Positions 37,885 through 49,090 of a stretch of DNA of 64,000 nt are shown here, piece by piece (the first letter of the stretch is position 1; each line of letters opens with the position of its first letter). Source of the DNA: Lobosporangium transversale (Eukaryota > Mortierellomycota > Mortierellomycetes > Mortierellales > Mortierellaceae); NCBI RefSeq assembly GCF_002105155.1, contig NW_019028980.1, positions 186,001-250,000 on the forward strand, given 5' to 3'. Made by a program: the position numbers and the translations under genes. The notes beneath the pieces are model-generated. The model did not search any database, was not told the DNA's origin, and was given only the letters and a program-made list of their open reading frames with translations.

Positions 37885-38169
37885 GTTATATCTTGATCAA
37901 TGGCACCCATAAAACTGTATTCACCTTCGACCATGCTTCTCTCTTCCTCATCAATTTGCTTTAAAAGAGACGCGCGCTTTTCCTCCAAGGCAAGCACTTT
38001 TAATTTTGTGGTAAAAAAAAAAAAAAAACCATGTTCAACACACTGTCCTCTTCTTTTTTTTTTTCAATCTTTTAAAATCCTGTTAATTAGCCCCTCACTC
38101 ACATTCCTGACGAAGGATGTTGACATCTTCCTGAAGTGCTGCTGTAATTTGGCTGCTTGCAGAGTCCAT
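37047..38169 (-). CDS. Inner kinetochore protein CENP-O/Mcm21-like, 226 aa, five exons
   Basis: Exons are 38169-38103, 37996-37925, 37795-37589, 37475-37252 and 37157-37047; lengths sum to 681 nt and all phases agree. The N-terminus MDSASSQITAALQEDVNIL continues into a coiled coil (LALEEKRASLLKQIDEEER). The core has the family pattern MAYRLTGVTLF, VGIRFETFAQGKYHEPYYV and HTIPHWIPLQEVEKRYLN, and the C-terminal helix is TRIISEYLQEYVAQRES. This matches CENP-O, the RWD-domain partner of CENP-P in the COMA/CCAN complex that joins centromeric chromatin to the outer kinetochore. A Lys/Asp/Gln-rich insertion interrupts the RWD region. The first two exons are small. Intron 3 (37476-37588) contains a 32-nt A run on the plus strand, reading as T on the coding strand, just before the acceptor of exon 4. 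Confidence 0.82.
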
Positions 38170-38312
38170 TATGCTTAATGAAGCGATGCTGTTGAAAGTT
38201 ACAATGTAAAAGAATGAAGAGAGGTCACATGGTGGCTTCAAAAAACACAAAAAACTGATCTTAAAAATGCATTCACTTTTTTTTTTTTTTAAAATTTACT
38301 TTTGACAATAAC
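38170..38312. promoter_or_regulatory. 143-bp divergent promoter: CENP-O and F-box/ankyrin gene
   Basis: The two start codons face away from each other across 143 bp. It contains a T13 run near 38278. No canonical TATA box was recognised. Confidence 0.5.
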
Positions 38313-39296
38313 ATGCCAAACAAGCCCAAGGCCACATTTCTCACATTACCATCTGAAATTATTGTCACTATTTTTACTCTCTCCTCGAATCCTTCATTGG
38401 TCCTTGTCTGTCGAGAAATCAATCATATTCTCGCCCCACTTTCAAAGTCAATAGCAACCCGCGCTGAATTCTTGCTTGTGCGATACAGATATAACTATGT
38501 CAAAGCTGTCATAAAAGGTCTTCGGTGGACCTTCTTTGACCTTGAACTCCTCAGCGTTTTGGACCGAATCTTTTATAAAGAACAAACACGGATACTTGAA
38601 GAGGAATCAAGAAAGGCCCTACTTAAAAGCGCTACAGGAGTACAGTCAAGGAATAAGCAATCTGATATTTCTCCTTCTGACTCTATACCAGACACAAATG
38701 TCCAAAGCACAATAGAACGACCAAGGAAGAAGCGGAAGAAATATCAACTTCCTACACCGGAACCAAACACACAACAGCAACAACAACAGCAACAACAACA
38801 GCAACAACAACAGCAACAACAACAGCAACGAAAACGATCACCGGATGCGGGAAATAATGGCGATTCTTCTTCAGCGACAAGACTGCCGTCTACTGATGAC
38901 ATGCAAAATGGAAAAGTCATTCCATTACCTAAAGATTTCCCGATGCCACGACGACTGTTCAAATCTAGCGAATCTATACCTTTGATCCATCAATTACTCT
39001 TACGAGGTGCCTCACCATCTTATCAACATCATTATCCTTTAGTGAGGGCATCGCAAAGAGGGGATGTGGAGATGGTTAAGCTACTATTAACCTTTGGAGC
39101 TCCTCCAGATATCAAAGCTCTTCGCTGGGCATGCGTGGAGGAACACAATGAAGTCTTGGATGTGTTTTTGACAAACGGTGTCATGCCTGATGGTCAATGC
39201 TTGAGCTGGTGTGTCGAACGGGGAAAGACTAAAATGATTGATCGTCTACTCAAGTTAGGTGTTGTCCCAGATCTGAAGACTGTCCTTGGACTTTAG
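38313..39296 (+). CDS. F-box/ankyrin-repeat protein with poly-Gln tract, 327 aa
   Basis: Single exon. Residues about 8-45 (FLTLPSEIIVTIFTLSSNP, SLVLVCREINHIL) are an F-box-like domain. A poly-Gln tract of about 20 residues at about 153-173 is encoded by a regular (CAACAACAACAG)n array at about 38772-38828. Residues about 238-327 are ankyrin-like repeats: HHYPLVRASQRGDVEMVKL, LRWACVEEHNEVLDVFLTN and LSWCVERGKTKMIDRLLKL. F-box plus ankyrin proteins are expected to be SCF substrate adaptors. The gene shares its promoter with CENP-O. Confidence 0.78.
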   Translation: MPNKPKATFLTLPSEIIVTIFTLSSNPSLVLVCREINHILAPLSKSIATRAEFLLVRYRYNYVKAVIKGLRWTFFDLELLSVLDRIFYKEQTRILEEESRKALLKSATGVQSRNKQSDISPSDSIPDTNVQSTIERPRKKRKKYQLPTPEPNTQQQQQQQQQQQQQQQQQQQRKRSPDAGNNGDSSSATRLPSTDDMQNGKVIPLPKDFPMPRRLFKSSESIPLIHQLLLRGASPSYQHHYPLVRASQRGDVEMVKLLLTFGAPPDIKALRWACVEEHNEVLDVFLTNGVMPDGQCLSWCVERGKTKMIDRLLKLGVVPDLKTVLGL

Positions 39297-39482
39297 TGAT
39301 AGAAAATTATAGATTTTTAGATTCACAATCATCTCTGTATAATATTAACAATAAAGAAGGCTCAAACAGCATCCGCCCAAGAGTAAGCTCTTCCTGCAAA
39401 ATAAAGACCGTCACGCCTCCACACCTTCACGAATGCATTCTCCCATTAGCCCCCTGTCAACTATTCATTCCATCCACACCTG

Positions 39483-39517
<35 letters not shown>

Positions 39518-39660
39518 TGCGCGTTTACTCTTCTTTCATTGTTTCATTGTTTCATTGTTTCATTGTTTCATTGTTTCACTCTTTCATTCTTTCATTCTTT
39601 TTTTTTTTTCTAAATCCATCCTACTTCCATTCTTGTTGTATTTCCCATTTAACTTTTTAA
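39297..39660. other. Intergenic with (TTTCATTG)n microsatellite
   Basis: Contains T28 at 39487-39514 and five to six copies of TTTCATTG, with TTTCATTC variants, at about 39535-39600, about 60 bp before the start of the REEP gene. The repeat keeps plus frames open by chance. Confidence 0.65.
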
Positions 39661-41214
39661 ATGCTTCTATATCTTATATCACGAGTAGTCAGGTAAAACC
39701 TTGCAAATACTGCGGCTCACTATTTGCTCCAGAAGGGAAGAAGAAGAAAAAAATAATGGCAGGGATACTGACACTGTTGATCCCACATGGATATATGTTA
39801 TCCCCAATGTAGCACGGTTGCAGGCTCAGTTGTAAGTGGGCGAAGTACTCTACCTTCAATTGCTCTCGTCTTGTCTTGATGGACAATAGCCTAATCTGAG
39901 TTTCTTTTTTTTTTCTGTAGTACCCAGCATACGCGTCGTACAAGGCAATCAACTCACGAAATAGCACCCGCTTGACAGCATGGCTCATGTATTGGACTGT
40001 TATGGGCATATTCAGCCTGGTCGAGTTTGTACTGGACACATTTATCTTCTGGTAAAGTACCTCTTGATAGTCTGGGCAATTAACCAAATGAATAAGAAAC
40101 AAACATATTGAATTCCTTTTTATTTCTTTTATTCGTTTATTAAAAAGGCTCCCTTTTTACTATGAAATCAAGTTACTCTTTGTTCTTTGGATGATCTTAC
40201 CTCAGACACAGGTACAAAAGAAGCACAACAACAAAAAAAGAACCGCGAGTAATCACGGGATATTCTACTCTTTAGTATACTCATAGTTTTCCTTTTATTT
40301 GTGCGTCCCATTTTCCCGCATAAAGGGTTCAATCTATCTTTATCAGGCCGTAGTGGATCCATATCTTTCTCAGCATGAGCACGACATTGACAAGGCTTTG
40401 AAGGATATGCAGAAGCAAGCCATGGCTATGGGCATGCAGTACATCAAACAAGCCATCCAAATGCTACAGAACCTTGCGTTTGATCTTTACAAAAAGGTTT
40501 GTTTTATTCTGTTGTTGCTGATGGGTAGTACATGGGTCTTTGTGTGGTGATCCTAATCAAAGTATTTCGCACAACTGTCTCTATCCATCTTTTTTTTTTT
40601 TTTTTTTTTTTTTTCTTTTCTTATTCCTATCTCCAACAGTCTCAATCAGGTTCATCATCTTCATCCCTAGCTGATAAGGATGCGGGAACTCCCTCGACAA
40701 GATCTGCTACGTCCATTAGTAGCTTCGGCACCGTGGCAACATCTTCTGCCTTTTCAGGGACCTCGACTGATGCGAGCGCGAATATAAATGCCCCGTCTGC
40801 TCAGGGATATTTTTCATGGGCGTATCATGCCCTGTCACCCAAATTGGCTGCCGTAGCTTCAATGGCAGCCTCATCATCAGTGCCATCAGTATCATTATTA
40901 GACAAAGGGTCTGCACGGCCATTACCTGTTCCACCGGTGGATCTATATGCAAACCGAACACCCTCTACAGGATCGGCTTCTTCTTCTTCCAGCAATAGTG
41001 ATGAATCTAAGAAGACTGAGCTGGACCAGCTGACATCACGGTTAAACAGGGCCGCAGAGCTATCTTCATTGCGTAACCGAAAAATTTCTCTGTACGACGA
41101 TGAGAACAACAATAGTGGCAGTGAGACGTCCTCGGTCAATCATTCTGCTCATACTTCCGAGAGTTATACGACGACTTGGGGTAGCAACTTTACAAGCTTC
41201 GGTCACAACTATTA

Positions 41215-41215
<1 letters not shown>
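39661..41215 (+). CDS. REEP/HVA22/Yop1-type ER membrane-shaping protein, 330 aa, six exons
   Basis: Exons are 39661-39692, 39813-39831 (19 nt), 39921-40051, 40148-40211, 40326-40496 and 40640-41215; total 993 nt, in frame throughout. The joined start is MLLYLISRVVSTVAGSVYP, then AYASYKAINSRNSTRLTAW, WTVMGIFSLVEFVLDTFIF and LPFYYEIKLLFVLWMILPQ. This is the TB2/DP1/HVA22 domain, with the hallmark YPAY-x-SYKA block and paired hydrophobic hairpins. GSIYLYQAVVDPYLSQHEH completes the domain, followed by an amphipathic helix. The C-terminal 190 residues are Ser-rich and disordered. REEP1-4-type proteins wedge into the ER membrane and shape tubules; the YPAY start close to the N-terminus fits REEP1-4 better than Yop1. 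A polyadenylation-like AATAAA lies at 41345. Confidence 0.9.
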
Positions 41216-41247
<32 letters not shown>

Positions 41248-41671
41248 GGCAAAAAAAAAAAGGAGAACGATTATTATGATGAGTGAGACAGATATGAATG
41301 TACATTCTTTTTTTTTTATTATTGTACAGTGTACCTTTGAATTAAATAAAGCTTTTCTCTTTTTCTGGATCTTGTTATGACCCACCATATTGCTTTGGTA
41401 GATAGAAAAAGAAAGTGATTCAATATTATTATTATTTTTTTTACATGGAGATGTATATCATTTTCAATAAATGACGTGAATGATCTTTGATCGCGTAGAA
41501 AAGTCTACCTAATTAAATAAATGACCAAACATGTATGGAAAAAAAAAAAAAAAAAAAAAAAAAGTAACAATTATTTCTATTTAATATGAAAATGCACTGC
41601 ACATTTCTTTTTTCTTCTCTCTATCTACAGGATTCCAATCCAAATGAGCGCAGACTAACATGTCATTTTCT
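41216..41671. other. Convergent 3' flanks of REEP and ERG28 genes
   Basis: No gene. Contains T27 next to the REEP stop codon (41219-41247), AATAAA at 41345 and an A24 run at about 41540-41563. Confidence 0.6.
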
Positions 41672-41753
41672 TCAATAGCGCTTAACATAGTGGTCATATT
41701 GCGATATCATCCAGATCAACGAGGTGGCTAAGGTTTTTTTTTTTTTTTTTGTA

Positions 41754-41784
<31 letters not shown>

Positions 41785-42043
41785 GTTAACTATTAGCTTT
41801 TTATTGACATTCCAAAAAATAAAGGAAAGAGGTGGGGGGGGGGGGGGGGAAAGCGCTTTCGACTTACTGGAGACGATGCAGGGGGCCAAGTAAGGGCCAG
41901 TGATCTTGGCGGTTCTGAAGACAACGAACTCAGACACGAAGTGTACCCAGGCAATTCCAAAAGTCCAGATCACAATGTTATACATTCTGGGATAAGGTAA
42001 AAAAAGAAAAAAAAATCAGTAAGTTATTAATGACTTGAGCCTG

Positions 42044-42074
<31 letters not shown>

Positions 42075-42504
42075 CATACTTTTCTTATATACTTACGGTG
42101 CAAATTGGAGATTATAGGCACCATAAAGACGGATGACAGAGCTGAGAAAGGTCCACACTCCAAATGTACGAGCAGAAAGATTGGTAACTTTTTTTATTAT
42201 TATTATTATTGTTATTATTATTATTATTATTGTTTTTTATTTGGAAAGTTCACAGATAGATTCGTTTAGCAAATTCATTTTTTCCTCATACCGGTATAAG
42301 AAAACTAGCTATTGCTTTTCATATATATATTTCATTAAAATCGTTAGCAATACCTTCATGAGGTTTATTAGCATAGAGACGGCGAGTGGCTTTGAGGGTA
42401 ACAAAAGCTTGGAAGGTGTTCAGGAACGAAGTGACACCAACGACCCAGAGCCACTTGGGTAAAAGTCCAGCAGGAAGTGAAGACCAGTCAATGAGATCAA
42501 GCAT
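41672..42504 (-). CDS. ERG28: ERG28-like sterol-biosynthesis scaffold, 138 aa, four exons
   Basis: Exons are 42504-42354, 42187-42097, 41986-41868 and 41727-41672 (417 nt, phases agree). The protein reads LPKWLWVVGVTSFLNTFQA with TRRLYANKPHE, then SARTFGVWTFLSSVIRLYG, WTFGIAWVHFVSEFVVFRT, and ends SLIWMISQYDHYVKRY. This is the ERG28 pattern (ARTFG-x-WT, HFVSE, LIWM-x-QYD). Erg28 is a four-helix ER membrane protein that tethers the C4-demethylase complex (Erg25-Erg26-Erg27). The start ATG at 42504 is preferred over upstream ATGs because it gives the usual short N-terminus. Intron 3 is unusual: on the plus strand it holds T14, A24 and a 16-nt G run. Confidence 0.9.
41741..41849. repeat. Homopolymer cluster inside an ERG28 intron
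   Basis: Plus-strand order: T run (about 41734-41748), short spacer, A run (about 41761-41784), then a 16-nt G run (41834-41849). The T and A runs could fold into a perfect hairpin in the transcript. The intron still has normal GT and AG ends. Confidence 0.8.
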
Positions 42505-42694
42505 CTTGAAAGAAGGGTAAAGGGATGAAGAATGAAAGAATGGAATAAACCTCTGGGTTGAAATGGAAAAGAATGAATAGAAACTTGACATTTCCTTCGT
42601 GGCTTGAGAGCCCTTTCTTGTAACACTCTTCGTGTTTTAGAAAAAAGCGATCCGCGTTGGAAGTCTCATAAAATTCACAAGTTCGATTTTATTA

Positions 42695-42727
<33 letters not shown>

Positions 42728-42753
42728 TTCCAGGCGAACACTTGTTTCAGTGA

Positions 42754-43453
42754 TTATCGAATCTCAATGTTCATGATCTTGACTTCCTCAAAGGGCTTGT
42801 CGCTCTTATCTGTCTTCAAATTCTCGATATTATGGATCACATCCATCCCTGTTACAGCCCTTCCAAAGACTGTATGCTTATTGTCAAGCCAGGGTGTTGG
42901 AACTGTCGTGATAAAGAATTGAGACCCATTCGTCCCTGGTCCTGCATTCGCCATTGAGACTGTATAGGGTCGATCATGTTTCAAATCATGATGAAATTCA
43001 TCCTCAAATTCTTTGCCCCAGATCGAAGTGCCTCCTGTACCATCCCCCAATGGATCGCCCGTTTGTAACATGAAGGATTTAATCACTCGGTGGAAAATAA
43101 CATTATCATAATATCCATTCCTGGAATGGGTCACAAAGTTTTCCACAGTCTTGGGCACCAACTCAGGAAATAACTTGATCTGAATGTCGCCCATGGTGGT
43201 ACGCAAAATAGCTGTTGTTCCCAATTTGTTTTTGGTATGCTGGGCTGTTGCAACCGCCTGCTCTTCTCGTGAGGGTTTCTCGTTAAAGACATCACGGTCT
43301 GCCTTATGAGATGGCCCTTGATCAGGCTCACGTTCTGTAAACATGTAGAAACGGCTGCGGGTATGGGCTGTACAGAATAATGTCGGATCTCGCATCTCTG
43401 ATTCCTTGAGTACAGAGTTTTCAGACGCTACCATTGCCTATTATAAAGAGGAA

Positions 43454-43489
<36 letters not shown>

Positions 43490-43869
43490 GATAACTTAGA
43501 GAGGATTGTTACTTTCAAGTAATATCTCGAATATTTAGATAGCCTTGTTTATTTTGTTTAAATACCATGGTCATATTCTTCTTCTTTTTGGGTGCTCCTT
43601 GGTACAATGCCACGTTCATGAAGCGCTGAGGCTCAGACTTCCCAATTAGACGAACGACTTTGTTAGAGTGCATGTTGACAATCTTGATACCAAAGATGGT
43701 TGGGTAGATCAAAAAGTGTCCACTCTCATCAAATACTGCATTTAAACAGCCTTGTTGTGTTGACTTTGTGATCACACGTTCACCTGCCAAGCGACGACCA
43801 AACTCCATATCATCCAACTTGTACATCTTTTGTCCAGTCTGGTTTTGAACAGGATAGAAATGAAAAAAA

Positions 43870-43912
<43 letters not shown>

Positions 43913-45451
43913 GTTTTAATGAAGACGTTACCGATTGCATTTCATTAATGACATCGAGACTTTCGTCATATTTGCGGATCATTTTTCCTGTCCTTGTCTT
44001 CCAGACACGGACCTGGCGATCCTTAGTACTCATGGTTACAAACTTTTCAAAGTCATATGAGAATGTAATCGAGGTCGCAGTCGATTTACACTTCTTGAAC
44101 TCATACAGATCTGTTTCACTCTTGTATTCAAATGCCACTGTCTTGGGCAAATCATGTTCTTCATCCGGATTCCAGTACTCTAAAGCTCCTGTATCGTCTG
44201 CAGAAACCACACAATTATATTTATCATTGAACACCATCGCAGTCACAGGTCCATTATGAAGCTTAGTGATTGAGAATAAGGATTTGCCATCGCCACGACC
44301 ATCAAATACATGAATGGTAGAAGAATCTGCATCCGCTATTGCTGCTTTGGCTTGTGCTTCGCCTCTTCTATGGATCCAACATACTGTACTAGGAACAAAA
44401 TCCAGCTTGATCACATTAATCATGTCTAAAAAAAAAAATTAAGAGTAGAGGTTAGCAATGTATTCTTCATTTCCTGTAATCGATTAAACAGACACTATCT
44501 GACTGCGACCTCTTACCAAAATTAATAACATCATAAACTTTGAGGGTTTTATCCAGGGAAATAGTAGCTAGGAGCAAACCATCATCAGACACACTGATTC
44601 CTGAAATTATAGCTAATGCAAACACAGTCATAGGATCGATTATGGATCAGTGGACGTTTTTTTTTCCTTCGAAGGACAGAATATTCTCCTTATTGGAAAT
44701 TTGATGATGGGTGCAAACAAATTCGCTCTTTGAAAAATGTAATACTAATTCTTTACCGAGATGCGATCTGTACTGCTTAACAAACTCAATTCCATATTCA
44801 GTCTTTTTCCAGAATTTGAGAAATCCATCTACAGAAGTGGTGATGATGAAGTCGGTCCTGGACACGAAATGAAAAAGTTATTTAGCCAGGTTGGAACAAT
44901 GGCTTTTAGTTCCTCGATAATGCAAGCAAATGAATTTGATTTGACTTACTTGGTCACCGCCACAAAGTTGACCGCGTCCCTATGCATATAACTCTTCTCG
45001 TACATTTCTGCAGAAGGCAATCGAGAGATGTACAGCTGCTCATGAGGCAAGGCTAAAAATAACAAATAGGAGGATAAGTAAGATGTTGACCTAACCAACC
45101 CAACTGAACACTGTAATGCTCGGTACTTGATGTCACCATCACTTGATCTGCTTACTTACGCTTCCTACGCTTCTTGCTCTGTACCTCGTCGGCAGCTGAT
45201 ACTGGCATGGGACCAATATCATCTTCAGAGCCTAAATATTTAAGCAATTCAAGTCATTAGACCATACAATTAACAACTTTTGTTTGTCTCGTCGTTTAAC
45301 AAGCTCAATATGATTTACGACATCACTACTTGCCTGAATCGCCTTCCTGAACCTGTGGTTCATGGTTATCCTCATGAGTACGCTTTCCAAGGGTGGATGA
45401 GCTCTCTTCATTACGATCCTGCTGCTCGCCATTCTCCTTTTCTGTTGGCAT
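42754..45451 (-). CDS. PPWD1-type WD40 plus cyclophilin peptidyl-prolyl isomerase, 646 aa, eight exons
   Basis: Exons are 45451-45334, 45231-45160, 45052-44950, 44857-44757, 44612-44517, 44425-43932, 43838-43566 and 43437-42754; total 1941 nt, in frame. The acidic N-terminus is followed by [38 protein letters not shown] and further WD units ([19 protein letters not shown]), then [16 protein letters not shown]. The C-terminal cyclophilin carries the catalytic [28 protein letters not shown] and [13 protein letters not shown] blocks, including the active-site Arg and Trp. PPWD1 is a nuclear, spliceosome-associated isomerase, and human PPWD1 is also about 646 aa. The first intron starts with GC (CAG|GCAAGT), not GT. 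The acceptor of exon 5 could instead lie 12 nt downstream; the chosen one aligns better with the family. Confidence 0.93.
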
Positions 45452-45739
45452 TTTTTTTTATCGCTGTCTGAGTCTTGTTTGCTTGTGGGAAGAAAAAAAA
45501 AAAAAAAAAGAGAGAGAGAGAGAGAGAGAGCTTTGTTTCAATAGCGAATGACATGCACCTGCCCCCAAGTTCAAGGCCATGACACAAAGCCACCAATTCA
45601 ATTGCTCAGAAATCGGAACTAGGTTTATTTTGACTGATCAGTTTTTTTCCTGACTTGTACTGTACCAAAACTTTCAGGAACAACCTACAAACAGGGTTTT
45701 CAGAAGCACCAATTTACAATAGTAGCAGCGAAGTCAATC
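45452..45739. promoter_or_regulatory. 288-bp divergent promoter: PPWD1 and EngB-type GTPase
   Basis: Start codons point away from each other. Contains A18 at about 45492-45509 followed directly by (GA)n to about 45530, a stiff or nucleosome-poor type of sequence. Confidence 0.5.
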
Positions 45740-47123
45740 ATGTTGTCATCGGGAATTAGGATCAATCAAACATGTCGCCAAACAGATCTGATCAGCTTCC
45801 TCAGATCTTTTATTACCGAAGTTACACCAATAAGAGAGCGCCGACCTACTTCTACTAAAGCTCTCAATAATGTCTGTAGCCGTCATTTTTCAGCATCTTG
45901 CTCCAGCCGCGCAAGGCTTCCATATTTCCATAAGCAATTAAAAAAGAAGCCCAAAAGCGAAAATAACCCTATGAAAGAAGCAGTAGAATTGGATCACGCC
46001 AATCTCGCGACAAAGCCTGCCTCAATCTCCAAGTCTTCATCTTTGCCCTCCTCGTCACCATCCATCCTTTCATCTTCAGAAGGATCGAGCACACCATCAA
46101 TATCCAAACGTCAGGCTTTTAAATCCATTACACCTCCTACGAAACTCATGAATGAGATCCGAATATTGGGTCTGGGTGCCAAAGCCGAAACTTGGTCCTT
46201 TGACAATTCCGACCGTGGCAATAAAACCATTCGTCCCTGGGATAAAAAACTCTCGCCGGATGAATGGAAGCAGCAACAACGAGAGAATAGATTACCAGCC
46301 AAAAAAGTATGGTTCGAGCAAAAGACCAAAAAAATCGTCGAGAAGGAAGAAGTCAAATTTCCAGGAATGCGATTCGTTGCAGGCGCTTCAACCATGAAGA
46401 GCGTCCCACATGAGGAAGCCCTGTTGAAGTTGATTCGGCCCAACCTATTTGATGAGCTGGAAGAAATCGATCGTTTATTAAAGGATTCGAGAGAAAGCCT
46501 CAGTTCTTCATCGCCCTTTCCTCAGGACCAAGAGAGTTCTAGTATAGCGACTGCGCGGTTGAAACTCAGTCCTGAAGAAATCAAAGAGCTGGAAGCAAAG
46601 AAACGGGCTAAAGAATGGGAAATCAAGGATTCTGTATTACAAGAGATTGCAATCGTTGGGAGATCTAATGTAGGCAAATCTACCATGTTGAACACCTTGA
46701 CTGATTCCCCAAACACAGCACGTGTAAGCTCAAAGCCTGGTTTGACCCGTCAACTGAACTTTTATCGATGTGGTGAAAAGTTTGTGGTTGTGGACATGCC
46801 CGGATATGGGTTTGCATTTGCAAAAGAAGAGGATAAGAACAACTGGAAAGAATTGGTATGTGGGACAATTATCTTCTTTCTCGTAAAAAAAGTCTGCAAG
46901 TGAGCTTTCTCAACGTGTGAAATATTGATGTTTGCAATTTTTACCTCTCAAATAGATTGAAGAGTACCTGAGCTCTCGTAAGACATTGAGACGGATCTAT
47001 GTCATGATCGACGCTCGTCATGGACTCAAAGTCGCAGATAAGGAGTTTTTATCGATGTTGGACAGGTAAAGTATATTAAAAACATTGTAGGTTTGTACGA
47101 TCTACATGAAAATTGTCCCATTA

Positions 47124-47156
<33 letters not shown>

Positions 47157-47523
47157 TTAGTAAATCGAAAAAGTTCCAAGTAGTTCTCACCAAATGTGAT
47201 TTGGTCAATCCACCTGATCTGGCTCGTTGTTACATGCTTGTTCAAGAAGTAAGCGAAAAAAGCGTTGCCTTTTTTTTCTTCTCGATATCCACCTCGTGTT
47301 TGATTTCCTAAATATCCACCTCTTTGTGATTTCCATCTTTACACCTACAATCGTACAATAGGAGCTCAAAAAGACGTATCGTCATGCCATCTCTGAACGC
47401 CTATTAATGATCAGTTCGTATACAGGAGCAGGCATGAACAATTTGAGGAAGGACATGCTGTTTGTTCTTGGATATGACATTCTTGTACGCGATCGAGAAC
47501 GACCAAAGAGTACACTTCGGTGA
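45740..47523 (+). CDS. EngB/YihA-family GTPase (GTPBP8-like), 491 aa, four exons
   Basis: Exons are 45740-46855, 46956-47065, 47161-47248 and 47362-47523 (1476 nt, in frame). The GTPase has G1 IVGRSNVGKSTMLN at about residue 305, a switch region SSKPGLTRQLNFYRC, G3 VVVDMPGYGFAFA, G4 VVLTKCDLV and G5 SSYTGAG. GRSNVGKS with DMPGYGFA is diagnostic of EngB. Bacterial EngB assists large ribosomal subunit assembly, and the eukaryotic relatives are mitochondrial. The first 280 or so residues are a long basic, Ser-rich extension (CSSRARLPYFHKQLKKKPK) that may hold a mitochondrial targeting signal. EngB alone is about 200 aa, so the extension is notable. Intron 2 carries a T28 tract just before its acceptor. 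Confidence 0.9.
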
Positions 47524-48289
47524 TTTGTCTACATAGGACTTATGCTTTACATAGTAATTGAGTTGTACTATACCCCATATCAAATAATTGATATTATCTT
47601 TGATACTCGTGTGTCCTTGATGGATATTATATTAGACATGAATCCTTTTTTTTTTTTTTTTTTTTTACATAAGGCGGTAAACCAGCCAAACGCATTGTAA
47701 TATGCGCGTAATCAAAGAACAGAATAAAACAAGACTTTGATCAGAAGTGTTAAAATGCTTCCCATCACGACTTTGTCATTAATTAAAGACTTGCCGCTGT
47801 GGGATCACACGCCTTTGTTATTGTGACGATATGAAGGCAAGAATTAACCTGAGCCAAGCTTTCTAGGTTTTGCTAGGAATCTTGTACAACCGCTCTTTTT
47901 TTACATTCTATTTAATCAGTCCAGCCTATCAGCTCTTAAAAAAAAAATCCTCCATAGCGCTCGACTGTTTACTTTAGTTCATTTCGCATGCTCCGTCCAC
48001 ACGATCTTCTCTTTGCAAGGCGCACAGACATGATGGTGCGATTGGCAATCACGACTTCAACTCTGTCTCTTCCTTTTTTAACTCTCATGCTATCCTCTTC
48101 CCCTAGCCGTAATTCTCTTTCTACCTCCTCTTTTTTTTTTCTTACTGTTGAAGGTCCAAAAGTTACGAATAAGCATTCAGAAGACCTTTTTTTTTTTTTT
48201 TATAAGGTGCGAAACTATTGATTTACGTCTCAGATGAGTGTTTTATGAGAAAAGATGAAAAATCTATAATACAATTTAGTATAGTTATA
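47524..48289. other. Convergent 3' flanks, no gene seen
   Basis: Between the GTPase and the next minus gene. T runs at about 47647-47666 and 48186-48200. No supported frame. Confidence 0.55.
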
Positions 48290-49050
48290 TTACACGCCTT
48301 CCATGGCATTTGCTGCAGCACTTGTCACCGCATCCAGCGTCGAGTGATCATCATGGCAGCCTCGGTATCTGTCTCTTCCTTGTCCTTGGCCTTTATCTCT
48401 GTATTCGTCTTCGTCTACCTCTTCACCTTCATCAGTATCATCTTCCGCATCTACATCAACATCTACGTTCAGGTCCACACCAGGTGTCTCTCCTCCTATT
48501 TGTTTGTGCCTGTGATGATCCTTAGAAGGACCAGTCATTGTTAGAGTAGGAGTGGGGCATGACCGACCCAGTAATTGTGAAATCCCCGATGTTTTCATTA
48601 CTGATGATGCTGAAATTGACTGCGACTTTGTGGACCATCTGACTTCCTTTTTATCACCATTACACTCAGCTATATCCATGTGAGATAAAGACATAGACAA
48701 AGGTGCTGCCGTTGCTACTGCTGTTGTTGTTGAATCCTTTAAAGTAGATGTAGGCGATGTAGATAGGGTCTGAGAATATGGTAGAGGGGGACTGAAGGGC
48801 CTTGACACTGGGATTTGAGACTGGGAAAGCGACTGTGCTTGGGGTTGTAAGTAAACCAAAGAAGAGGACGAAGGTGGGATATTCATTGCTGTCAATCTAT
48901 TCGGCACTCCTCCTGGTATCTCTGTAGATTGGGGCTGTGTTGCCAGAGTCTTTGATGAACTAGACGAAGATGTACTAGCTTTGGATTTTATAGGCATCTG
49001 AGGTCCCGTGTTGGTTTGCGAGTTACTATTGTTGCTGCTGTTGCTGTTGC

Positions 49051-49090
<40 letters not shown>

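Noticed and set aside
36043-47523. A functional gene cluster across the housekeeping genes
   Set aside because: Kinetochore, ER-shaping, sterol, splicing and ribosome-assembly genes share promoters by compactness only; nothing links their functions.
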